Positions 1 through 8,001 of a stretch of DNA of 64,000 nt are shown one piece after another (position 1 is the first letter of the stretch; each line of letters begins with the position of its first letter). Source of the DNA: Dyella acidisoli (GTDB taxonomy: Bacteria; Pseudomonadota; Gammaproteobacteria; Xanthomonadales; Rhodanobacteraceae); the NCBI RefSeq assembly GCF_030160295.1, contig NZ_BSOB01000010.1, positions 506,926 to 570,925 on the forward strand. The letters are read 5' to 3'. Made by a program: the position numbers and the translations under genes. A model generated the notes under the pieces. That model was not told the origin of the DNA and ran no database searches. It saw only the letters and a list, made by a program, of their open reading frames with translations.

Positions 1-160
1 TCCCCCGGCATTCTGGTACCTCAGCGTGGCCGGCGGTGTGATCCTGCTGAGTTACGCAATCCATCAGCGCGAGGCTGTATTCATCATCGGCGAAGCGGTG
101 ACCCTGGCCATTTTCCTGCGCAACCTGATCATGCTGCGCAAGCAACCCGAGTCGGACTGA
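1..160 (+). CDS. Lipid A biosynthesis N-terminal (LAB_N) domain protein, 3' end only
   Basis: Only the last 52 codons are in the window; the frame is open from base 2 to the TGA at 158-160. The visible peptide has two hydrophobic stretches, a basic break and the segment IHQREAVFIIGEAV followed by IFLRNLIMLRK. This pattern is typical of the LAB_N family, small three-helix inner-membrane proteins related to the N-terminal extension of some lipid-A-disaccharide synthases. In that family the protein is often encoded beside a glycosyltransferase that glycosylates lipid A, but the upstream neighbour is outside the window. Family assignment rests on the short tail and is fairly confident; the exact role is unknown. 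Confidence 0.7.
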   Translation, partial: PPAFWYLSVAGGVILLSYAIHQREAVFIIGEAVTLAIFLRNLIMLRKQPESD

Positions 161-185
161 TACCTCGCCCGCAACGCCACGAACC

Positions 186-2363
186 ATGCGCAACTATCCG
201 TTCTTGCCCTGGTTCGCTGCCGTTGCACTGCTGATCGCGAGATCGGGTTCAGCCAGCACTTTCGACACACGTCCCGAACAAGCCGTGCTCGCGCGCCTGT
301 TGCCGCAGCAGGCGCAACAGTTCGAACTCGGTACGCTCACCGCTGAAAACGGCCACGAACGCTTTCGTATCTCACAGGCGAACGGCCATATCCGCGTGGA
401 AGGCAGCACGCCAAGCGCATTGCTGTTCGGCGTCAACTGGTACCTGAAATATGTGGCACATGTGCAGATCTCGCCCAACGGCGATCGCATTGGCAATGCG
501 CCATTTCCGCTACCGGCGAGCACGATCGAACAGGAAACGCCTTACGCCTATCGCTATGCGCTGAACGAGAACGTCGACGGCTACACCACGGCTTATTGGG
601 ATTGGCCGCGCTGGCAACGCGAAATCGATGTGCTGGCGCTGTCCGGCATCAATGCGGTGCTGATCGAACGCGGCATGGATACCGTGCTCTACCAGACGTT
701 CCGCGATGTCGGCTATTCCGATGACGAGATTCGTCAATGGATCACCCAGCCCGCGCACCAGAATTGGCAGCTGATGGGCAATCTGTGCTGCTTCAACGGA
801 CCGATCAGCACGGCGTTGATGCATAAGCGCGCAGAGTCCGCGCAAAAAATCATCGCACGCTTGCGCGAACTCGGTATCACGCCGGTGCTACCCGGCTTTT
901 ATGGCATCGTGCCCGCGGATTTCCAGCGCAAGTTTCCCAAAGCACACGTGGTGCCGCAGGGTGAGTGGGCCGGCCTTACGCGGCCAGGCTGGCTCGATCC
1001 GCGTGATCCCATATTCGCCAAGATGGCTGCTGCGCTCTATCGCCATCAACGCGAGCTGTTCGGCGACAGCAGCGTCTACGACATGGAAGTGTTCCAGGAA
1101 GGCGGCGATGCCGGCAACGTGCCGGTGCCAGAAGCTGCACGGGACGTGCAGAGCGCTTTGCTCACTGCACATCCCGGCGCGCGCTGGATGATGCTCGCGT
1201 GGCAGGGCAATCCGCGACAGGATCTGCTTAGCGGCGTTGATCGCAAGCATCTGCTGATCATCGACATCGATCACGATCGCGTGCCACGCGACAACCGGCA
1301 AAAAGATTTTCAGGACGCGCCATTCCTGTTCGGCGGCATTTGGGAATTCGGTGGCCGCACCACGTTGGGCGCGAATACCCGCAACATCACCGAACGCCTG
1401 CAACGCCTGGGCCGCAGCAACGACAACATGGTCGGCACAGCCGTGTTCACCGAAGGCATGGATACCAATCCGTTCGCCTTCGATCTCTTTACCGAAATGG
1501 CCTGGCACAGCAAGCCTGTCGATCTTGAAGCGTGGACAGCTGACTACGTGCAGCGCCGTTATGGCGCCGCCGATCCACACGCATTGGCAGCATGGAATGT
1601 ACTGCTGCATACGGCCTACGACATTCACATCGACCAGGTCGTGTTCAACAGCGAGCGCGATGCCGCGCAGGAATCCCTGTTCAACGCGCAGCCGAGCCTT
1701 ACTGCGAATCGCGCATCGAATTGGTCGCCCGAAGCAATGCGCTACAGCGCCGAGGCATTCAAGCACGCGCTGCCCGAGATGCTGCAAGTTACCCCTGCCC
1801 TGCGCGGTAGCGACACCTATCACTACGATCTGGTGGATATCGCACGCCAAACACTGGCCAACGAAAACCGCCTGCTTTTGCCGCAGATAAAAGCAGCCTA
1901 CGATGCCAAGGATCGTTCACGCTTCGAAACGCTCACGCAGCGCTGGCTGCACTTGATGGATCTGCAAGATCAACTGCTCGCTACCAACCGTTTCTTCCTT
2001 GTCGGCAACTGGCTGTCGCAAGTACAGCCTTGGGCCACAACACCCGAAGAACGCGCACGGCTCGATTACGACGCCCGCTCGCTGCTCACCACCTGGGGCG
2101 ATCGCAAAGCCAGCGAAGGTGCCAGCCTGCACGATTATGGCAACAAGGACTGGGCCGGCCTTACCCACGATTACTATCGGGTGCGGTGGCAGACGTATTT
2201 CGCCACTCTGGACGAAGCATTGCGCACGGGCACGCCGCCCAAGTCGATGGATTGGTTCGACATGGGTGACGCGTGGAATCGTGGTACGCAGCATTACACC
2301 GATCAGCCCATCGGCGATGCCTACGAAATCGCAACGCAGATCGCCAGAACCTTGAACCCGTAG
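186..2363 (+). CDS. GH89 alpha-N-acetylglucosaminidase, secreted
   Basis: This 725-residue protein has a signal peptide (about residues 1-23, cut after GSA). It then has the N-terminal domain, (beta/alpha)8 catalytic domain and helical C-terminal domain layout of family GH89, related to human NAGLU. Family members release terminal alpha-linked N-acetylglucosamine from glycans. Aligned by eye with NAGLU, the two catalytic glutamates are E305 in VFQEGGD and E423 in VFTEGMD, both present. Length fits bacterial GH89 enzymes without extra carbohydrate-binding modules. It follows the preceding gene by 25 bp, so could be co-transcribed, but no obvious glycan-use operon surrounds it. Its natural substrate cannot be read from the sequence. 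Confidence 0.9.
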   Translation: MRNYPFLPWFAAVALLIARSGSASTFDTRPEQAVLARLLPQQAQQFELGTLTAENGHERFRISQANGHIRVEGSTPSALLFGVNWYLKYVAHVQISPNGDRIGNAPFPLPASTIEQETPYAYRYALNENVDGYTTAYWDWPRWQREIDVLALSGINAVLIERGMDTVLYQTFRDVGYSDDEIRQWITQPAHQNWQLMGNLCCFNGPISTALMHKRAESAQKIIARLRELGITPVLPGFYGIVPADFQRKFPKAHVVPQGEWAGLTRPGWLDPRDPIFAKMAAALYRHQRELFGDSSVYDMEVFQEGGDAGNVPVPEAARDVQSALLTAHPGARWMMLAWQGNPRQDLLSGVDRKHLLIIDIDHDRVPRDNRQKDFQDAPFLFGGIWEFGGRTTLGANTRNITERLQRLGRSNDNMVGTAVFTEGMDTNPFAFDLFTEMAWHSKPVDLEAWTADYVQRRYGAADPHALAAWNVLLHTAYDIHIDQVVFNSERDAAQESLFNAQPSLTANRASNWSPEAMRYSAEAFKHALPEMLQVTPALRGSDTYHYDLVDIARQTLANENRLLLPQIKAAYDAKDRSRFETLTQRWLHLMDLQDQLLATNRFFLVGNWLSQVQPWATTPEERARLDYDARSLLTTWGDRKASEGASLHDYGNKDWAGLTHDYYRVRWQTYFATLDEALRTGTPPKSMDWFDMGDAWNRGTQHYTDQPIGDAYEIATQIARTLNP

Positions 2364-2393
2364 CCATCAGCACTCGCCACGAACGTCGTGAGT

Positions 2394-2560
2394 GAGTCCC
2401 TCTCCCTCCGGGAGAGGAGCCTGCCCTCGACTCGATCAGAGGCGGGTGAGGGTTCGGGCGAAGCGCGATGTCAACCTCTCGCACAAGCCTTGATGATTAC
2501 GCGCTGATCGTACTCTCACCCCCAGCCCCTCTCCCGGAGGGAGAGGGGCTCATTGTGCAC
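2394..2560. repeat. Intergenic palindromic repeat pair (CCCTCTCC.GGAGAGGG type)
   Basis: Two hairpin-forming blocks fill most of the 223-bp gap between the GH89 gene and the racemase: a CCCTCTCCC/GGGAGAGG stem at 2398-2418 followed by a GGGTGAGGG tract, and CCCCTCTCCC/GGGAGAGGGG at 2526-2548 preceded by CTCACCCCCAGC. Related blocks recur near 30.35, 47.77, 47.87, 51.6 and 51.73 kb. They resemble REP-type palindromes and probably act as transcript 3'-end hairpins between these convergent genes. Confidence 0.7.
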
Positions 2561-2586
2561 GGTGCAATCACAACCTACACGGCAAC

Positions 2587-3276
2587 TCATTCAAGCGCCC
2601 ATTCCACAGCCTTGTGCGCGTGAATCGCCGTGGTATCGAACAACGGCACGGTAGCGTCCTGCGGCCCTATCAGCATAGAGAGTTCAGTACAGCCAAGAAT
2701 AATCGCCTGCGCGCCCCGCGCGACCATATCCGCCATGATCCTGCGGTACTCCGTACGCGAAGCATCGACGGTCTTGCCGAGGCACAGTTCTTCATAGATC
2801 ACGCGATGCACCAAGTCACGATCCGTCTGATCCGGCGTCAATACTTCCAGACCGTGCTGCCGTAGATGATCTGCATAGAACGGATGCTCCATCGTAAAGC
2901 GCGTACCTAGCAGACCGACTTTGTTGAAGCCTGCCGCGCGGATTTCCCCAGCGACTGCATCCACCACGTGCAACACCGGAATACGCACAGCGGCTTCAAT
3001 GGCAGGTGCCACTTTGTGCATGGTGTTCGCACAGATCAGCAGTGCATTCGCACCGGCTGCCTCCAGCCGTTGCGCTGCGTCGGCAAGCACACGCCCGGCC
3101 GTGTCCCAATCGCCGGCATGTTGCAACTGGGCGATCTCATCGAAATCTACGCTGTAAAGCACCAGCTTTGCCGAGTGCAGACCACCCAGCCTTGCTTTGA
3201 TCGCCTCGTTGATGAACCGGTAGTAGGGAACCGTGGATTCCCAGCTCATGCCGCCGATCAGCCCAAGGGTTTTCAT
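2587..3276 (-). CDS. Aspartate/glutamate racemase family protein
   Basis: This 229-residue cytoplasmic protein belongs to the Asp/Glu/hydantoin racemase superfamily, close to the YgeA-type amino-acid racemases. The N-terminal signature IGGMSWEST is intact. The two active-site cysteines of the cofactor-independent two-base mechanism are visible: C82 in ICANTMHK and C196 in LGCTELSML. The length is normal for the family. Racemisation of aspartate or another amino acid is expected, but the specificity cannot be fixed from sequence. It is convergent with the GH89 gene and divergent from the following hypothetical gene, so it is probably monocistronic. Confidence 0.88.
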   Translation of the reverse strand: MKTLGLIGGMSWESTVPYYRFINEAIKARLGGLHSAKLVLYSVDFDEIAQLQHAGDWDTAGRVLADAAQRLEAAGANALLICANTMHKVAPAIEAAVRIPVLHVVDAVAGEIRAAGFNKVGLLGTRFTMEHPFYADHLRQHGLEVLTPDQTDRDLVHRVIYEELCLGKTVDASRTEYRRIMADMVARGAQAIILGCTELSMLIGPQDATVPLFDTTAIHAHKAVEWALE

Positions 3277-3454
3277 CCGTCCATCCTTCTGCCACGACAG
3301 CGCTTAGCATGCCTTATAGACGAGGCCATGTAAGGATAGAAATCGGGCCATTCAGCGCCCCGGCACTGTATGACTGAAGTTTCCCAGCAAGCCGCCGATA
3401 GCCTTGTTGAGTCCGCGACTACTACGCCGCCGACGGCTTTTCCTGGAGACCCGC

Positions 3455-4072
3455 ATGATCTGCACCCGCCCCAATCTCGCTTACCTCAAGGCTGCCTGGG
3501 CAGCGCACGCCAGTATCAGCGCCGAGAACTGCAAGCAGAGTTACGAAGAAGCGGGGATTTCATTCGAGCGCGTCAATCATTCCTGGATCGTGCACAAGAA
3601 CGAGACCCAGGTCTCCACCATGCCGCTGCGCTATACCCGTCAGGAGCTGCGCATGGGCTTTCTGGGACGCATCGAGATGGAGGCGCGCAAAGCCGCGGCC
3701 GAAATCGAAGCCGTGCTGCTGCGGGATCTGGATCTGCCGGAAGGCCACACGCTGATCGTGGAGCTGGAGGAATCCATGCGTCATCTGCGTCGCAACGGCA
3801 GTCGTGCGCTGGCGATCTTCATGCTGCCCACCGCGGAAGCGTCCGAGCGCATCGGTGTGGAAATCCAAACGTTTCTGGATGCACCACGTGCCTGCCTTTA
3901 TGCGCATCGCGTGACCGGCGAAGGTTATTCCGGCCCCGACCTGCTCGACGGCTTCACCAAGCGCGAACGCCATCCTCGCGCCGCTACCTATACCGAGCTG
4001 GCGCAACACATTGCGCAAACGCTCAATAGAGCGTTGGAGAGAATCTCAGCTCCATCTGCGCACGTGCAGTAG
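3455..4072 (+). CDS. Hypothetical cytoplasmic protein, 205 aa
   Basis: I do not recognise this protein. The ATG at 3455 is chosen because GGAG sits 7 bases upstream; a TTG at 3404 would add 17 Arg/Leu-rich residues without a better ribosome site. The product has no signal peptide or membrane segment. It has a charged helical centre (residues about 70-130, with LVELEESMRHLRRN) and a mixed alpha/beta composition. Codon use is like the neighbours, so it looks like a resident gene. It stands alone between the divergent racemase gene and an intergenic repeat. Confidence 0.7.
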   Translation: MICTRPNLAYLKAAWAAHASISAENCKQSYEEAGISFERVNHSWIVHKNETQVSTMPLRYTRQELRMGFLGRIEMEARKAAAEIEAVLLRDLDLPEGHTLIVELEESMRHLRRNGSRALAIFMLPTAEASERIGVEIQTFLDAPRACLYAHRVTGEGYSGPDLLDGFTKRERHPRAATYTELAQHIAQTLNRALERISAPSAHVQ

Positions 4073-4105
4073 TTGCCGCGCGTAACAATATCTAGCCCTC
4101 ACGGT

Positions 4106-4210
4106 CGTCATTCCCGCGAAAGCGGAGGTGCTTTTCAACAGCGAAGCTGGTCAATCCATCTTCGCCTTTCCATTACAGCAAATGGATTCCCGCTTTCACG
4201 GGAATGACGG
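4106..4210. repeat. REP-like long inverted repeat
   Basis: The terminal arms GTCATTCCCGCGAAAGCGG and CCGCTTTCACGGGAATGAC are near-perfect inverted repeats about 70 bp apart. The interior contains CAACAGCGAAGCTGGTCAA. The same arm-plus-interior combination recurs at 48218-48286, so these are two copies of one dispersed element. It may end the preceding transcript. Confidence 0.75.
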
Positions 4211-4301
4211 CCATGGGGGATACGCGCCATGTATGATCCAACGCGCACCGTAATTTAAAACCGATTGTCGAACATCTCCCCTCTCCCCAAGGAAGCTGCC
4301 G

Positions 4302-4808
4302 ATGAAATCGATCTTCTTAGCCTCAGCACTCGCGTTGCTGACCGGCGCATCGTTCGCCGCCGATCAACCCGATAACGTGCAGCGTATCAATCCTGCCACC
4401 CTGAGCACGCCACACGGCTATACACACGTCATCAGCGTCTATGGCGGTCGCACGATCTACATCGCCGGTCAGGTGCCGCTCGATCAGCATGGCGCGCTCG
4501 TTGGCGCTGGTGATTTCGCCGCGCAGGTACGGCAAACCTTCGAAAACCTGAAAGCCGCCTTGGCAGCCAGTGGCGCCGGTTTTTCCGACGTGGTGGAGAT
4601 GACCACCTACGTGACTGACATGTCGCAAGTCGATACGTATCGCAAAATCCGCAACGAATACATGCACGATCCTTTGCCTACTGCGACCCTGGTGGAAGTG
4701 AAAGGCTTATTCCGCAGCGATGTGATGATTGAAGTAAGCGCAGTAGCGGTAATGCCAGTCGCACCTAACAACCTGGTAAGGCCTGCCGAGCACACGTCGA
4801 AAGGCTGA
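4302..4808 (+). CDS. RidA family protein with signal peptide
   Basis: The 168-residue product is a RidA/YjgF/UK114-type protein (reactive imine/enamine deaminase family) preceded by a clear signal peptide ending near ASFA at residue 19. Family features seen are the YIAGQVPLD segment, the helix QVRQTFENLKAAL, VVEMTTYVTDM and the C-terminal IEVSAVAV strand carrying the conserved glutamate. Cytoplasmic RidA proteins hydrolyse 2-aminoacrylate-type imines; an exported member probably has a different substrate. An SD-like AAGGAAG precedes the ATG. A strong hairpin with a U run follows 24 bases after the stop. It is probably monocistronic. Confidence 0.88.
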   Translation: MKSIFLASALALLTGASFAADQPDNVQRINPATLSTPHGYTHVISVYGGRTIYIAGQVPLDQHGALVGAGDFAAQVRQTFENLKAALAASGAGFSDVVEMTTYVTDMSQVDTYRKIRNEYMHDPLPTATLVEVKGLFRSDVMIEVSAVAVMPVAPNNLVRPAEHTSKG

Positions 4809-4832
4809 GCTCCAAGTCGTCAAAAAGTCACG

Positions 4833-4862
4833 AAAAAAGGCGGCTCAGGGCCGCCTTTTTTA
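4833..4862. terminator. Rho-independent terminator, bidirectional
   Basis: Stem GGCGGC/GCCGCC with loop TCAGG is flanked by an A tract on the left and TTTTTT on the right, so it can work in both directions. It follows the RidA-like gene on the plus strand. It also overlaps the stop codon of the broken SEC-C gene on the minus strand. Confidence 0.9.
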
Positions 4863-5090
4863 TCGCACGTAATAATGGCGTCCGGCACCATCGAACTTGC
4901 CGTTGCGCATGCAGCAGTTCTTGAAACAATCTCGCAGAACCGCAGGGGCAAGGATCATTGCGGCCGAGTTTCTCGAAACAACTCCTTGTCGCCGTGCACG
5001 ATACGTACACCTTTTTTGACACGCTGCTCGGAAGGGAACCCCTTACGGCGTTTACTACTGCGCTCGAAAGCAGAAGTTATGGAATGACAT
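4860..5090 (-). pseudogene. SEC-C motif protein, broken by three +1 frameshifts
   Basis: Read on the minus strand from the ATG at 5090 (AAGGAG 8 bases upstream), the DNA encodes a small SEC-C zinc-binding protein, but only by changing frame three times. The pieces are a Lys/Arg-rich head with [19 protein letters not shown] and IVHGDKEL, then [16 protein letters not shown], then FKNCCMRNGKFDGAGRHYYVR and a stop at 4860. Joined, they give the complete C-x-C-x(n)-CC ligand set of the family. Each break is an extra T; two lie in the identical coding-strand string TTGTTTC (about 4935 and 4980). Decay, sequencing error or recoding are all possible. The family binds zinc and often accompanies SecA, but stand-alone members have no firm role. 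Confidence 0.7.
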
Positions 5091-5243
5091 GGCACATCTC
5101 CTTGGCCTGCCCGTTAGCGGGCGCGGCATGATAGCCCGGATGCTCCCTTCATTCGCACATGCCCCGGCTCACCCAAGAGCGCATGATGGGCGAGCAGCCC
5201 GGGCGCTGTGCCCGCTGCCACCGTTCATAGCGAGGGCCTTCCC

Positions 5244-5588
5244 ATGCTCGACTGGCTGGACTACCGCAAACAACTCATGGGCCGCATCGGCGAGATCGGC
5301 AAACTCAGCCCCGACACTGTCGCCGGCTACCAGACCCTGTCCCACGCCGCCCAGAAAACCGGCCGCCTGGACGCCAAGACCCGCGAATTGATCGCCCTGG
5401 CCGTGGCCGTGACCACCCGCTGCGACGGCTGCATTACCGTGCACACCGGCGAAGCCTTGAAGCACGGTGCCAGCCACGAGGAAATCGCCGAGGCGCTGGG
5501 CGTGGCTATTGCCCTCAACGCCGGCGCGGCATTGGTGTACTCGGCCCGGGTGATGGATGCGGTCAGCGCGCACGAGGCGGGGCGCTAG
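5244..5588 (+). CDS. Carboxymuconolactone decarboxylase family (AhpD-like) protein
   Basis: The 114-residue protein starts at the ATG at 5244, with GAGGG 7 bases upstream; an in-frame ATG 36 bases earlier has no good ribosome site. It shows the CMD/AhpD core: helix LDAKTRELIALAVAV followed by C60-D-G-C63-x3-H67, the redox-active CxxC plus histidine of AhpD-like alkylhydroperoxidases. Members either decarboxylate gamma-carboxymuconolactone or reduce peroxides. The CxxC points to the second, redox type. It stands between the broken SEC-C gene and a small hypothetical gene, so the context gives no pathway. Confidence 0.88.
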   Translation: MLDWLDYRKQLMGRIGEIGKLSPDTVAGYQTLSHAAQKTGRLDAKTRELIALAVAVTTRCDGCITVHTGEALKHGASHEEIAEALGVAIALNAGAALVYSARVMDAVSAHEAGR

Positions 5589-5702
5589 GGCACCAGGGAT
5601 TCGGCGTCACCATTTCAAAATTCGGGAAGCCAAACGTCTCCACTAGGTCAGGCCCCCTCTGACCGATGACCTTGGCTACCCGAAGACGGTGATGCTGTGC
5701 CC

Positions 5703-5945
5703 ATGACCATCCCAGAAATCGAACTGCAACTGACCAGCCTGCAAAGCGCCATGCCACGCCTGCTCCAGGACAATCTGGGCACCGAGTTCTGGATCGAGTT
5801 TCTGGACCGCGCCGACGCCATCCGCAACCACGTGTCGCTCGACCATTACGACTGGGTTACCGAGCGGATCTACGAAGTGCTGGCCAGCTACGGCATTTCG
5901 ACGCCATCCCAGTGGATCCTTTCCGCAGCCGCCAAGGCAGACTGA
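5703..5945 (+). CDS. Hypothetical small protein, 80 aa
   Basis: I cannot assign a family. The 80-residue product is acidic and predicted helical, beginning with a leucine-rich stretch (IELQLTSLQSAMPRLL) followed by FWIEFLDRADAIRNHV and a WVTERIYEVLASYGI helix. There is no signal peptide or membrane segment. The ATG at 5703 is preferred over a GTG two codons earlier. Codon bias is like the surrounding chromosome, which supports a real gene. It lies 115 bp after the AhpD-like gene on the same strand. Confidence 0.6.
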   Translation: MTIPEIELQLTSLQSAMPRLLQDNLGTEFWIEFLDRADAIRNHVSLDHYDWVTERIYEVLASYGISTPSQWILSAAAKAD

Positions 5946-6022
5946 AGCGACTTAAGGGATCTGCCGTTCGGCCGATAGGGTCATCAAGGGGCCTATTCAT
6001 GCGGGACCCGGGGGGCTTCACC

Positions 6023-6199
6023 ATGACCGCACCAACCGCCGTCGCTGTGCTGATGCTGCACAACCAATCCTGTTCCCAATGCCGTGTGGGTGAACCCTGC
6101 GTGGTCACCGAGCGCATTCTGGATGATTGGATGCGCCGACAAGCGGCCACCTCACCCGAGCCCGAAGCAGCATGCATGGCCACCGAGGACGCCGCCTGA
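6023..6199 (+). CDS. Hypothetical Cys-containing small protein, 58 aa
   Basis: A short open frame beginning at ATG 6023 after a G-rich stretch that can act as ribosome site. The product contains SCSQCRVGEPC, a three-cysteine cluster that could hold a metal or a disulfide, followed by a basic helix and an acidic tail. No family was recognised. Good third-position GC bias and the position between two same-strand small genes argue for a real gene, but it is short and only moderately supported. Confidence 0.45.
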   Translation: MTAPTAVAVLMLHNQSCSQCRVGEPCVVTERILDDWMRRQAATSPEPEAACMATEDAA

Positions 6200-6278
6200 C
6201 CGCGGCACATACCATCGTCCCATTCCCTCGCTAAGCTAGGCCCACTCCGATACGGAGCCAACGGGGAGTAAGGGGCTT

Positions 6279-6467
6279 ATGCATCCGCATCCGTTATTCG
6301 GCCTGGTCGCCGCCATCCTGGCAGTGATTCCCGCCTGGAAAATCGTCGCCAAAGCCGGCTACAACGGCGCCTGGTCACTACTGATCTTTGTGCCGTTGAT
6401 CAACATCATCATGATGTACGTGTTTGCGTTCAGTCAGTGGCCGACAGAGAAGTCGAGAGCGCCTTAG
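6279..6467 (+). CDS. Small two-helix membrane protein, 62 aa
   Basis: The start is well supported: GGGGAG lies about 10 bases upstream of the ATG. The product has two hydrophobic helices (about residues 6-25 and 32-51, LLIFVPLINIIMMYVFAFSQW) with a KAGYNGAW turn and a charged C-terminus. This arrangement is common in small bacterial inner-membrane proteins of unknown function. No enzyme motif is present. It is the last of a run of small plus-strand genes and is convergent with the next membrane protein gene. Confidence 0.7.
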   Translation: MHPHPLFGLVAAILAVIPAWKIVAKAGYNGAWSLLIFVPLINIIMMYVFAFSQWPTEKSRAP

Positions 6468-6587
6468 CCTGCAGCAAGCCATGCGTATAGGTTGGGGCGC
6501 AAACCCCAACCCACGTAATCGCTGCAATGGACCACACGAAGCACTCCAAACGTCCTTGAGTGCTTCGCACTTCTATCCGATAAAACC

Positions 6588-6968
6588 TTATGGCGGCGAA
6601 GCACCCAGCAGCCCCACCTTGTAACCCGCCTCACGCAGCCGGCTGGTGGCCTTCATGCTCAACACCACCAGGATCACCAGACCCACGAGCGGAACAAAGC
6701 ACCCGATAATCAGCAGCACCTTGGTGCCGGTGGAATATCCCAAGCCCCCGCAAACGCGAGCGACGCCGATCAGCGCCATGACAATGGCAACAAGAGCCAA
6801 GGCCAACGCCAGACCACCTGAGTGCTGTAACGCGATGGTCAGAAAGTTCAGGATGATCGAATAAATAATCAGCTTCTGCCCACTGGCAACCTGCTGCAAT
6901 TCGTCGGTGTTGGAAAAACCATTATCAACCTGCGAACGCGGTGCTTCGTACGGATTGTTGCTGCTCAT
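6588..6968 (-). CDS. Hypothetical membrane protein, 126 aa
   Basis: The ATG at 6968 is preceded by GGGGGAAG, better than an upstream in-frame start at 7019. The N-terminus MSSNNPYEAPRSQ is a hydrophilic leader of a kind often seen in Xanthomonadales membrane proteins (the NPYxxP type). Three hydrophobic segments follow (about 40-58, 60-80 and 88-112), then a basic tail. No catalytic motif is visible and I cannot name a function. The gene is convergent with the small membrane protein gene to its left. Confidence 0.7.
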   Translation of the reverse strand: MSSNNPYEAPRSQVDNGFSNTDELQQVASGQKLIIYSIILNFLTIALQHSGGLALALALVAIVMALIGVARVCGGLGYSTGTKVLLIIGCFVPLVGLVILVVLSMKATSRLREAGYKVGLLGASPP

Positions 6969-7370
6969 GCTTCCCCCTATCAGCGTTAAGAAACCTGCCA
7001 GCGGTATGCAGGCAAGCATTAAAAAAACGTCAGACCCCTAGTGATTTACTGCAAAACTTTCAGTGCATCGCCGGGTATTCCCCGAACACCGAGCGACAGG
7101 CTTGCTTGTTATACAACAAAGATTATCTGGCGCGCTTTTCAATAAGCCTGCCAAGTTAGTCGAGACTCTCCCCTCCTCCCCCGGGATAAGGAGCGAAACC
7201 CCGGAAAAACCTCAGGTTATACCTCCCTATTCTGCGACTAAAGCCGCCCAATTAATGAATCAAAACAACCTTTCATGACTTAATCGGCACCCACCCCTGA
7301 AAGTCCCTTTCAGCCAGGGGACGGCTGTCATCAATACGGCAACACGTTTGCTAGCGAGGTGGTCGACTAC
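6969..7370. other. Gene-free region with one hairpin
   Basis: About 400 bp without a convincing gene and more AT-rich than its surroundings. The only clear structure is a hairpin at 7294-7320, CCCCTGAAAG paired with CTTTCAG..GGGG around a TCC loop, about 50 bp upstream of the methyltransferase start. It could be a leader hairpin or a terminator without a U run. Confidence 0.5.
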
Positions 7371-8000
7371 ATGCACACTGGAGAGCAGTACCACAACCTC
7401 ATCCTGACTTCGCGGCGAGATCGAGTGGTGCGGGACAGATTCCAGAAGACGGCGCTGGATTTGCTTCCTGAGGGAGCAGATGTACTCGACTTTGGTGCCG
7501 GCACCGGTATTGATGCAAAAATATTCGCCGCTAAAGGACATCGTACTTTCGTGTATGAGCCCTCGCAGGCGATGAGCGAATACCTGACCCGATATTGCAG
7601 CGATGACATCGATCGTAAAAGCATTGTCACGGTGACATCGCCGCTTGCATGCAAGGTGCAAGCCGTCACAGCAAACTTCGCGGTGCTCAATCACTTCGCG
7701 AGTCACACGCTGCTTTTTGAAGAGTTGTCGCGCGTAGTCCACCATGGTGGCTTTGTCCTAGCCAGCATGCTCAACCCGTATTACCTCGGGGATGCGCGTT
7801 ACAGCTGGTGGCGGGCAAATCTCATAAACCTCATACGGCACGGCCACTACGCCATCGAAAGTGAAAGCCGCATCCATCGTTTTACGCCGCGCTCCGTAGC
7901 GCGAGCAGCAACACCGCATTTCCAACTTGAGCGCTTGACCCCGCGTGGCTTCGGGCTGGCCACTCAGCTCTACATGTTCCTGCTATTTCGGCGCGGCTAA
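7371..8000 (+). CDS. Class I SAM-dependent methyltransferase
   Basis: The protein is 209 residues from ATG 7371 (GAGG 11 bases upstream); a GTG at 7359 is the alternative start. Motif I of the Rossmann methyltransferase fold is clear, VLDFGAGTGIDA at residues 38-49, followed by an acidic residue in the YEPS segment (about 60) for the SAM ribose. The post-motif region NFAVLNHFAS and the VVHHGGFVLASM strand match motifs IV-VI of the Methyltransf_11/25 type. The substrate is unknown. It lies 1 base before the next gene and reads as an operon with it. The block is more AT-rich than flanking genes, hinting at acquisition. Confidence 0.85.
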   Translation: MHTGEQYHNLILTSRRDRVVRDRFQKTALDLLPEGADVLDFGAGTGIDAKIFAAKGHRTFVYEPSQAMSEYLTRYCSDDIDRKSIVTVTSPLACKVQAVTANFAVLNHFASHTLLFEELSRVVHHGGFVLASMLNPYYLGDARYSWWRANLINLIRHGHYAIESESRIHRFTPRSVARAATPHFQLERLTPRGFGLATQLYMFLLFRRG

Positions 8001-8001
8001 C

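Noticed and set aside
888..1850. Long open frame on the minus strand opposite the GH89 gene
   Set aside because: High GC content opens antisense frames; the plus-strand GH89 protein has clear catalytic residues and this frame has no family features.
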